A DNA stretch of 7,335 nucleotides from Rhizobiaceae bacterium (GTDB taxonomy: Bacteria; Pseudomonadota; Alphaproteobacteria; Rhizobiales; Rhizobiaceae). A program made the translations under genes and the position numbers. The notes below the pieces were generated by a model that saw only the letters and a list, made by a program, of their open reading frames with translations, was not told the DNA's origin and did no database searches. Location of the stretch: assembly GCA_028865845.1 (NCBI GenBank), contig JAGWJK010000192.1:1-7335 (forward strand). The letters run 5' to 3'. Of the stretch, positions 1-4,826 are shown piece after piece; position 1 is the first letter of the stretch; every line of letters begins with the position of its first letter.

Positions 1-21
1 CTCCAGCATCATCGCCTTCAT
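1..21 (-). CDS. 5' end of a probable zinc-type alcohol dehydrogenase (partial)
   Basis: Only seven codons are inside the window, reading MKAMMLE on the minus strand; the rest lies beyond the left edge. This opening resembles zinc-dependent medium-chain alcohol dehydrogenases and related quinone oxidoreductases, which commonly begin MKAM.LE. That is family resemblance on very little sequence. The start is well supported: a purine-rich Shine-Dalgarno (GGAGGG at 28-33, minus strand) sits six bases upstream of the ATG. The ATG overlaps the stop of a short upstream ORF as ATGA, so translation may be coupled to it. The identity could be wrong; the presence of a gene start here is much more secure than its function. 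Confidence 0.4.
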
Positions 22-80
22 GGCTCGCCCTCCCTCTCCACTACCGATGGAACCGATGCGCGATATTCGCATCGATCCAT
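18..80 (-). CDS. possible 20-aa leader peptide coupled to the downstream minus-strand gene
   Basis: This ATG is preceded by AGGGAGG (84-90, minus strand) only three bases away. It opens a 20-codon frame, beginning MDRCEYRAS and ending EREGEP. Its TGA overlaps the ATG of the next gene in an ATGA junction, the classic layout for translational coupling. The peptide is hydrophilic, with no signal or membrane segment and no run of one amino acid that would mark a classical attenuator. A 7-bp inverted repeat (54-60 with 68-74) lies inside it. Either it is a regulatory leader ORF, or its Shine-Dalgarno is chance and the real gene starts only at 21. Conservation in relatives would decide. Confidence 0.4.
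   Translation of the reverse strand: MDRCEYRASVPSVVEREGEP
54..74 (-). repeat. inverted repeat inside the leader ORF
   Basis: CGATGCG (54-60) and CGCATCG (68-74) are perfect inverted arms separated by seven bases. In the minus-strand transcript this would form a small hairpin just after the leader start codon. It could tie access to the downstream ribosome binding site to translation of the leader, or be a DNA-binding dyad. The symmetry is seen directly; a function is inferred. Confidence 0.35.
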
Positions 81-241
81 GATCCTCCCTGATCGGAGCG
101 GATGTTTGCCTTTGGGCGGAGCGATTGACAAGGGCTGGAACGGTACCACCAACGCCTCCGCATGCAGCGGAACGTCAATAAACTTGTATAAATAACTTAT
201 TTTACAGAAAATTGGTGGAATCGAGATTGTAAGGTCAGGCG
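81..241. other. intergenic region between two divergent transcripts
   Basis: No gene is supported here. An open minus-strand frame continues through it, but it lacks a ribosome binding site at its upstream ATG and has no recognisable protein character. The part at about 178-215 is clearly AT-rich compared with its surroundings, as expected of a promoter zone for the minus-strand leader ORF and dehydrogenase. I could not assign convincing -35 and -10 boxes for that direction. Confidence 0.4.
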
Positions 242-257
242 TTGTCGAGATCGACAA
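242..257. promoter_or_regulatory. 16-bp palindrome, possible operator
   Basis: TTGTCGA (242-248) and TCGACAA (251-257) are perfect 7-bp inverted arms around a two-base centre. The palindrome covers the candidate -35 box and part of the spacer of the promoter for the small secreted protein gene, a position where a bound dimeric repressor would block RNA polymerase. The binding protein is unknown. Confidence 0.35.
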
Positions 258-269
258 TCACACGATAAT
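242..269 (+). promoter_or_regulatory. candidate sigma-70-type promoter for the 356-658 gene
   Basis: TTGTCG (242-247, four of six matches to TTGACA) is followed after 16 bases by GATAAT (264-269, five of six matches to TATAAT). Transcription would start near 276 and give an untranslated leader of about 80 bases. Assigned by eye. Confidence 0.4.
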
Positions 270-355
270 ATCAGTCAATCAAACTGGCGTCTTGAAGCTC
301 ATAGCGCCTACCGACTCTTGAGGTCACGCTTCGAAATAACATGAGGGATATCGAC

Positions 356-658
356 ATGAAGAAGTTTACGTTCGTCGCCATCGCGGCTTTGGTATCAGGA
401 AGCCAGATTGCGGAGGCCTCCAGCGACAGCGCGTGGAAAGCCTTATTTGCGAAGGTAAATGGCACCTGCATTGGCCAGTCGGGTATGATTTCTCCGGAAG
501 CGTCTGCTCCAATCATCTTTGATGACTCCACGGGCAAGATCGCAATTCTGCTTCGCGAGAAAAAAGGCAACTCAAAGAAGATGGTCAACGTGCTTTGCCT
601 TTACGACAAAAAGTCGGGCAAGGCGTCGATCGCCGAGTATCAGTGGTTGGGACAGTGA
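356..658 (+). CDS. small secreted hypothetical protein with two cysteines
   Basis: A 100-residue protein with an obvious Sec signal peptide: MKK, a hydrophobic core at residues 4-14, and probable cleavage after AEA near residue 21. The mature part of about 79 residues has two cysteines (38 and 81) that could form a disulfide in the periplasm, and a lysine-rich middle (RLEKK-like stretch near 67-75). An in-frame ATG lies 15 bases upstream at 341, but the start at 356 is preferred because GAGGGA (343-348) makes a ribosome binding site seven bases before it and the signal peptide then begins in the usual way. I do not recognise the family. It is likely monocistronic: a promoter candidate lies upstream and a strong hairpin downstream, with the next gene convergent. 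Confidence 0.75.
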   Translation: MKKFTFVAIAALVSGSQIAEASSDSAWKALFAKVNGTCIGQSGMISPEASAPIIFDDSTGKIAILLREKKGNSKKMVNVLCLYDKKSGKASIAEYQWLGQ

Positions 659-819
659 GGGACGGATCGAGACCGCCAAATTGGGGGCAGCGCCAGCGGT
701 GATCGCGCCACGAATGATCAGCGCACTTGATTGCTCAGATAGATCTGCATTCCGGTATGCAACGGGATCGAACACATCCGGGGAGACGGAACCGGAAGCT
801 CCCCTCGACAAGGAAATTA

Positions 820-855
820 CATGGCTGGGTCGATCCGTTGATCGACCCAGCCATG
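820..855. terminator. bidirectional terminator-like hairpin between convergent genes
   Basis: A perfect 16-bp inverted repeat, arms 820-835 (CATGGCTGGGTCGATC) and 840-855, encloses a four-base loop CGTT. It lies eight bases past the stop of the minus-strand gene and about 160 bases past the stop of the plus-strand gene. In the plus direction it is followed by CTCTTTCTT and in the minus direction by TAATTTCC, so the T-tracts are weak but present. It probably ends both transcripts. A weaker 6-bp stem (780-785 with 799-804) lies just upstream. Confidence 0.75.
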
Positions 856-862
856 CTCTTTC

Positions 863-1126
863 TTAGTAGTAGCGCCAACCACCACGATAGGGACGACGGT
901 TCATCCAATAGCGATGTCCGTCCCAATAGCCCCGTCCATGATAGTAAACACCGACCCTCGGACCAGCGGGCACAACAACGACACCGCGAGGTGGCACGTT
1001 CGGGCGGCAGACACCATTCGGCCCCCGATGAAATCCTCCGCCACAACCTTGAGCGGCGTCGGCGGTGGTAGCGATAGCGCAAAGCGTCGCGATGGATGCA
1101 AATCCTGCAATAAACAACTTCTTCAT
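863..1126 (-). CDS. small secreted GCG_CRPN-type glycine/arginine/tyrosine-rich protein
   Basis: An 87-residue protein with a signal peptide (MKKLFIAGF..., probable cleavage after ADA at residue 24). The mature N-terminus reads GCGGGFHRGPNGVCRPN, at residues 27-43, with Cys28 and Cys40. This is the pattern of the small GCG_CRPN family common in Rhizobiales. The C-terminus (about 55-87) is rich in Gly, Arg, Tyr and Trp with repeating GY/RY/GW motifs, so it is probably of low complexity and basic. The function of this family is unknown to me; an envelope location is inferred from the signal peptide. AGAGGT (1131-1136, minus strand) is a ribosome binding site at proper distance. The gene stands alone and ends in a strong hairpin shared with the convergent gene. 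Confidence 0.8.
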   Translation of the reverse strand: MKKLFIAGFASIATLCAIATTADAAQGCGGGFHRGPNGVCRPNVPPRGVVVVPAGPRVGVYYHGRGYWDGHRYWMNRRPYRGGWRYY

Positions 1127-1285
1127 GAATACCTCTTCCGTTAGAATCGAGATGCCGACTACATCACAAATACCGACATTAGCCCCGATTCTGTCGTTAT
1201 TTCGGCTTGCTACAAATTCTGCTGTGCGGACACAAATGCCACCAGCGTCAAACCTCCAGCCGGCCCCTTAGAGAAACTGTCCGCG
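1127..1285. other. upstream region of the GCG_CRPN-type gene
   Basis: This is the first part of a 447-base stretch (1127-1573) without a secure gene. It must hold the promoter of the minus-strand gene ending at 863, but I could not pick clear boxes. One 7-bp inverted pair, AGAATCG (1143-1149) with CGATTCT (1186-1192), could fold in the untranslated leader of that transcript. The rest of the stretch is covered by a doubtful ORF described separately. Confidence 0.4.
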
Positions 1286-1564
1286 TTAAAAAATTGCCTT
1301 GTTCGTAGAAGGGGTTGCGGCCTTGGCCTTCCTCTCAGGAATTTGAGTCTCCTGCTCAAGATCCTCAGGCGATCCGGGGAGCGGTATCAGCTTTGAATAT
1401 TGCCCGATGCTTTCATACGGCAAAACGCAAGACTGAACGCCCTCCTGATGGCCGCAACACCACGAGCAGGTCTGGCCGGCGCATGCAAAAGCGACTTCGG
1501 GCGCCTCGATGCCGAATTCTCTGCCGGAGGGACGCCAGCTTCGTTTGAAGGACGGCGTGGCCAC
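1286..1564 (-). CDS. doubtful small Cys-rich ORF downstream of the aldo/keto reductase
   Basis: A 92-codon frame begins at a GTG nine bases after the stop of the aldo/keto reductase. It contains a cysteine cluster (CAGQTCSWCCGHQEGVQSC, about residues 28-46) and a hydrophilic C-terminal half ending in an Ala/Lys/Thr-rich tail. The spacing would suit the second gene of an operon, and the C..C.CC cluster could bind metal. Against it: the GTG has only a weak GGAAC upstream, no family is recognised, and long frames appear by chance in GC-rich DNA. It may be a real small gene, a decayed remnant, or chance. Confidence 0.22.
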   Translation of the reverse strand: MATPSFKRSWRPSGREFGIEAPEVAFACAGQTCSWCCGHQEGVQSCVLPYESIGQYSKLIPLPGSPEDLEQETQIPERKAKAATPSTNKAIF

Positions 1565-1573
1565 AGTTCCGGA

Positions 1574-2605
1574 TCAGCCGCCGCCGAGAGCCGCTTTCAG
1601 CGGCTCGTCGACGAGATTGTCGATGAACCAGTTGGGATAGACCGGGCTCAGCTTCGTCTCCGTGTCCAGTTCCGCTATCTCGTCGGCACCAAGGGTCAGG
1701 TCGACCGCGCCGAGATTGTCGGCAAGCTGATGGGACTTCGATGCGCCAAGAAGGATGCTGGTCACCGCCGTCTTCGCCAGGAGCCAGGCAAGCGCCACCT
1801 GCGGCACGCTGGCGCCATGGTTTGCGGCGATGGCGCGCATTTTCTCGACAAGCGCAAATCCCTGCTCCTTGTCGAAAGGCAGGATGTCGAAACCGGAATA
1901 GCGATTGGCCGGATCGGCGAGGTTTTCGCGGCTGTATTTGCCGGACAGGAAGCCGGAGGCGAGCGGGCTCCAGACCGTCAGTCCCAGGCCATAACGTTGC
2001 ATCATCGGAATGACGTCGCGTTCGATATCGCGACCTAGCAGCGAGTAGTGCATCTGGCCATGCGTGAATCGGGCAAGGCCGTTTGCCCTCTGTATTTCCA
2101 GCGAGGCGGCCACTTTCCAGGCCGACCAGTTGGAAAAACCGACGTATCTCACCTTGCCCGAGCGCACGACGGCATCGAGCGCCGATAACGTCCCTTCGAG
2201 CGGCGTGAACGGATCTTCCTTGTGGACGATGTAGACATCGATCCAATCCGTTCCGAGGCGCTTCAAGCTCTCCTCGACCGACCACAGGATATGGCGGCGC
2301 GAAAGGCCGGCCTGGCTTAGCGCACTGCCGGTGCGAAAGCCGACCTTCGTGGCGATGACAACATCGTTGCGTCGCGACTTAAGCGCTGCGCCGAGCATGG
2401 TCTCCGATTGACCGGAGGCGTAGGCGTCGGATGTATCGAAGAAGTTTATTCCCGCATCGATCGCCTGGCCTATCATGGCGTCGGCCGTTTCCGCCTCGGT
2501 CTTGTAGATCGAGGCTATGCTGCGATCGCCAGCCGTAAAAGTCATGGCGCCGAAGGCTAATTTCGAAACAACCAAGCCGGTGTCGCCCAAAGTGATGTAT
2601 CGCAT
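1574..2605 (-). CDS. aldo/keto reductase, NADP(H)-dependent oxidoreductase
   Basis: A 343-residue cytoplasmic enzyme of the aldo/keto reductase superfamily, a full-length TIM barrel expected to reduce aldehydes or ketones with NADPH. The catalytic tetrad is visible: Asp57 (FFDTSDAY), Tyr62, Lys87 (VVIATKVGF) and His128 (DVYIVHKED). The signature SGKVRYVGFSNW (149-160) and the C-terminal cofactor-binding part SILLGASKSHQLADNL (283-298) are also present. The ATG at 2605 is chosen because GGAGG (2611-2615, minus strand) lies five bases upstream; an in-frame ATG at 2617 would overlap that site and has none of its own. The gene is divergent from a LysR-family regulator, which probably controls it. 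The substrate cannot be told from sequence. A perfect 8-bp hairpin (1588-1606) falls in the last codons and may be part of the 3' end structure. Confidence 0.93.
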   Translation of the reverse strand: MRYITLGDTGLVVSKLAFGAMTFTAGDRSIASIYKTEAETADAMIGQAIDAGINFFDTSDAYASGQSETMLGAALKSRRNDVVIATKVGFRTGSALSQAGLSRRHILWSVEESLKRLGTDWIDVYIVHKEDPFTPLEGTLSALDAVVRSGKVRYVGFSNWSAWKVAASLEIQRANGLARFTHGQMHYSLLGRDIERDVIPMMQRYGLGLTVWSPLASGFLSGKYSRENLADPANRYSGFDILPFDKEQGFALVEKMRAIAANHGASVPQVALAWLLAKTAVTSILLGASKSHQLADNLGAVDLTLGADEIAELDTETKLSPVYPNWFIDNLVDEPLKAALGGG

Positions 2606-2656
2606 GCCATCCTCCATTCACGGTGTTTGCAGGGAGCAGAATGCCTCACTTTATTA

Positions 2657-2685
2657 TTGTGAAAAATAAGTACGATTGATATGAC
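2657..2685 (+). promoter_or_regulatory. candidate promoter for the LysR-family regulator
   Basis: TTGTGA (2657-2662) and TATGAC (2680-2685) are 17 bases apart, a plausible but imperfect sigma-70 pair in an AT-rich gap. Transcription would start at about 2692, inside the palindrome and downstream of the ATG at 2688. On the other strand AATAAT (2653-2658) could be a -10 box for the aldo/keto reductase, though no good -35 box accompanies it. Confidence 0.3.
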
Positions 2686-2706
2686 TTATGAAGCTTAGCT
2701 TCATAA
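2686..2706. promoter_or_regulatory. perfect palindrome, probable LysR operator
   Basis: Arms TTATGAAGCT (2686-2695) and AGCTTCATAA (2697-2706) are exact reverse complements around one central T. It lies in the gap between the divergent aldo/keto reductase and LysR genes, where LysR proteins typically bind dyads for autoregulation and control of the divergent gene. It lacks a centred T-N11-A core, so it is not the textbook LysR box. It overlaps the upstream candidate start codon of the regulator at 2688. Confidence 0.5.
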
Positions 2707-2714
2707 TAGATCTC

Positions 2715-3617
2715 ATGGCCGCCGATCCATTTTACGGACTGACCGAATTTCTCGCCGTCGCGGAGGCGAAAAGCTTCACGGCCGCGGCCGCAGCCCTCGG
2801 CGTGACGCCGACCGCCGTAAGCCAGACGATCCGGGCTCTTGAGGCTCGCCTGGGCATACCGCTCTTTGTGCGCACGACGCGCCGCGTCGCCTTGACCGAA
2901 GGCGGCGCAGCGCTTTTCCAGCGTGTGCGACCGGCTGCCGGCGACATCTCCGATGCCTTCGATATGCTCAGCAGCTTCCGGGACCGGCCTGCCGGACACC
3001 TGCGGCTAACCGTCCCGCGCATGGCCGTGCCCTTGATCATTGCGCCGCTCCTGCCGGCATTTCGGAAGGCCTATCCCGAAATCTCGGTCGAAATATCGGT
3101 TGATGATGCAGCGCTCGATATCACCGAGCGCGGCTTCGATGCCGGCATCCGCATTGGCGAAGCCATCGAAAAGGACATGATCGCCGTCCGGCTGACACCC
3201 GATATCAAATGGTCGCTCGTCGGTTCGCCCGCCTATTTCGCTGTACACGACCATCCGGCGACACCCGAAGACCTGACCGCTCATCAGGCGATCCGCTACC
3301 GCTATCCGGCTTCGGGCGTCATCTATCGCTGGGAGTTCGAACGCAACGGCCGCGGCTTCACGGTCGATGCGCCGGGAACGCTGACCGTCAACGATTTCCT
3401 TTTACTTGTAGAATCCGCCGAGGCCGGCCTCGGTCTTGCCTATCTGGCCGATATTTCCATCCGCGATGCCGTCGCGGCCGGCCGGTTGGATCGCACCCTT
3501 GTCAACTTCCTGCCGAGTTCCCCCGGCCTCTATGTCTATTTTCCGGCGCGCTCGCAGGCTCAGCCCAAGCTGCGCGCGTTTATCGACATGGCGGCGGCGA
3601 TCTCAGGGCGGTCTTAG
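2715..3617 (+). CDS. LysR-family transcriptional regulator
   Basis: A cytoplasmic DNA-binding regulator of 300 residues from this start, the usual LysR size. The N-terminal winged helix-turn-helix spans about residues 8-65, with the typical SFTAAAAALGVTPTAVSQ and IRALEARLGIPLFVRTTR stretches. A linker helix follows, then the effector-binding domain from about 95 (GHLRLTVPR) to 295, including a typical GFDAGIRIGE segment. It resembles the large branch of LysR proteins often found beside oxidoreductases. An upstream in-frame ATG at 2688 would add MKLSFIIDL, but it lies inside a perfect palindrome and probably upstream of the transcription start; MAADPFYGLTEF is the more natural N-terminus. Neither start has a clear ribosome binding site, so the choice is an inference. 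Its likely target is the divergent aldo/keto reductase; the inducer is unknown. Confidence 0.93.
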   Translation: MAADPFYGLTEFLAVAEAKSFTAAAAALGVTPTAVSQTIRALEARLGIPLFVRTTRRVALTEGGAALFQRVRPAAGDISDAFDMLSSFRDRPAGHLRLTVPRMAVPLIIAPLLPAFRKAYPEISVEISVDDAALDITERGFDAGIRIGEAIEKDMIAVRLTPDIKWSLVGSPAYFAVHDHPATPEDLTAHQAIRYRYPASGVIYRWEFERNGRGFTVDAPGTLTVNDFLLLVESAEAGLGLAYLADISIRDAVAAGRLDRTLVNFLPSSPGLYVYFPARSQAQPKLRAFIDMAAAISGRS

Positions 3618-3643
3618 AGATCACATTCCCGCTTCGTCACTTC

Positions 3644-4660
3644 TCAATGCCCTCCTGACGATTGGCGGACCACGAGGCTGCATGGCAGTCGGGTAATTCC
3701 CGTCGCGATCTGTTCTCCCTTCGAAAGGCCGAGGATTGCAAGGCCTGCCTGGTGTCCGAGTTCCTTCAACTCCATGTCGATGGTGGTGAGCGGCGGGCGT
3801 GTCTGCCTTGCCACGACCTCCCAATTGTCGAATCCGACAACGGCGACTTCGGTCGGGATGGAAATATTCATGTCACGCAAGGCGTCGATGACGCCGCGCG
3901 CGATCTCGTCACTGCCGCAGAAGATGGCATCGGGCTTTTCGCCCGATCCAACGAACACCCGCTCGACGGCTTCATGGCCCCACTCTTCCGACCATTCCCC
4001 GAACATGACGTCCGCGCCGCTCGGACAGCATTCCCGGTAGGCGCGGGCGCGGAGCCGCACCGCCAGATAGTCTTCCGGGCCGGTGATATGCAGTATCCTC
4101 GACCGGCCCAGCGCCTTCAGGTGGTTGACGGCAAGGCGCGCGCCCTGTTCGTCGTCGGGAAAGAAGGTCACGCTGTCGGCTGGGCCCTCGGCAAAGACAT
4201 AGACCACCGGTATCGGCAATTTTGACAGCTCGACGGGTGGCTTGAGGTCCAGACGGGTCGCCGTGAAAATGATACCGTCCACCTGCCGGTCGAGCAGTGC
4301 GTCGAGATGCAGCTTGGCTAGTCGCGGGTTGTTGTTCGTCGCGCAGAGGAAGACCGAGACGCCGTGATCGATGAGGACTTCCGACACCCCTGCGGTGATC
4401 GGCAGCGTCAGTCGACCGTAAGTGTCGTTGGTCAGCATGCCGACCGCATGGCTTCGCTTCGTCAACAACCCTCGCGCGAGTGCATTCGGCCGAAAGCCGA
4501 TCTCCTCGGCAATGCGCTTGACGCGTTCGCGGGTCTCCGCATTCGTCCGGCCGGTATCGTTCAGCGCGTTCGACGCCGTCGAAATGCTGACGCCGGCGGC
4601 CTTTGCTACGTCATAAATTGTGCGACGCCGATCGCCGATTTTCGTCAAACCGAACTCCAT
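3644..4660 (-). CDS. LacI-family transcriptional repressor of the divergent sugar ABC operon
   Basis: A 338-residue LacI/GalR-type regulator. Residues 14-35 (TIYDVAKAAGVSISTASNAL) form the helix-turn-helix; the hinge helix is near 59-65 (NALARGL, with Gly where Ser is common). The ligand-binding domain runs from about 70 to 332, with IFCGSDEIARGVIDAL (246-261) and EVAVVGFDNW (271-280) typical of the family. It is divergent from a CUT1 sugar transporter operon, with paired palindromes between them, so it most likely represses both itself and the operon until a sugar or derivative binds. The ATG at 4660 has no good ribosome binding site; a TTG at 4648 preceded by GGAG (MTKIGDRRRTIYDV) is an alternative start. 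It ends 26 bases from the convergent LysR gene with no evident terminator between. Confidence 0.93.
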   Translation of the reverse strand: MEFGLTKIGDRRRTIYDVAKAAGVSISTASNALNDTGRTNAETRERVKRIAEEIGFRPNALARGLLTKRSHAVGMLTNDTYGRLTLPITAGVSEVLIDHGVSVFLCATNNNPRLAKLHLDALLDRQVDGIIFTATRLDLKPPVELSKLPIPVVYVFAEGPADSVTFFPDDEQGARLAVNHLKALGRSRILHITGPEDYLAVRLRARAYRECCPSGADVMFGEWSEEWGHEAVERVFVGSGEKPDAIFCGSDEIARGVIDALRDMNISIPTEVAVVGFDNWEVVARQTRPPLTTIDMELKELGHQAGLAILGLSKGEQIATGITRLPCSLVVRQSSGGH

Positions 4661-4669
4661 CCATTGCGT

Positions 4670-4687
4670 TGATAAAAGCTTTTAGCA
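4670..4687. promoter_or_regulatory. LacI-type operator, site 1
   Basis: TGATAAAAGCTTTTAGCA is an 18-bp even palindrome with eight of nine base pairs matched; the inner 12 bases (4673-4684) are perfectly symmetric. A central CG or GC step with AT-rich half-sites is common for LacI-family operators, and here the centre is GC. It lies 10 bases before the repressor start codon and overlaps the candidate -10 box of that gene. Confidence 0.65.
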
Positions 4688-4706
4688 GAAAAAATCGTGA
4701 TGTTAA
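4679..4706 (-). promoter_or_regulatory. candidate promoter of the LacI-family gene
   Basis: On the minus strand TTAACA (4701-4706, five of six matches to TTGACA) is followed after 16 bases by TAAAAG (4679-4684, four of six). Each box lies in one of the two operator palindromes, so repressor binding would shut the gene off itself. For the plus direction the best I can find is TCGACA (4749-4754) with a weak TAACGT (4772-4777) 17 bases on. Confidence 0.35.
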
Positions 4707-4718
4707 AAGGTTTTATCA
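4701..4718. promoter_or_regulatory. LacI-type operator, site 2
   Basis: TGTTAAAAGGTTTTATCA, read on the other strand, is TGATAAAACCTTTTAACA. It differs from site 1 in only two positions (one central, one outer). Its centre is 31 bp from that of site 1, about three helical turns, so both would face the same side of the DNA. Two copies of the same semi-palindrome in one divergent gap make an operator role likely. Confidence 0.65.
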
Positions 4719-4826
4719 GAAAGGTGCCGAATACATGCATACAGCCTGTCGACACTGAAAAATTTCTGAACTAACGTTCCTCTCGCTTCAAAGGCCGAGG
4801 GCCTGAACGAGACAAGGGGAACAATC

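Noticed and set aside
81..257. Upstream part of a 79-codon minus-strand frame (18-257)
   Set aside because: No ribosome binding site at its ATG and no protein character; only the last 20 codons, which have their own start and Shine-Dalgarno, are kept.
519..1082. Several 80-115 codon frames on both strands across the two small secreted genes
   Set aside because: They are rich in Arg, Ser and Pro, lack ribosome binding sites and run through the strong hairpin at 820-855.
1400..2038. 212-codon plus-strand frame opposite the aldo/keto reductase
   Set aside because: No start signal, no recognisable domain, and the opposite strand has an intact catalytic tetrad.
1413..2285. 290-codon minus-strand frame overlapping the aldo/keto reductase
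   Set aside because: It lies in another frame of a clear enzyme gene, has an arginine-rich composition typical of shadow frames, and has no family features.
2686..4687. Idea that the LysR palindrome and the LacI operators are one shared regulatory motif because both contain AAGCTT
   Set aside because: Outside the central six bases they do not match, and the regulators belong to different families; the shared core is a short palindrome likely by chance.
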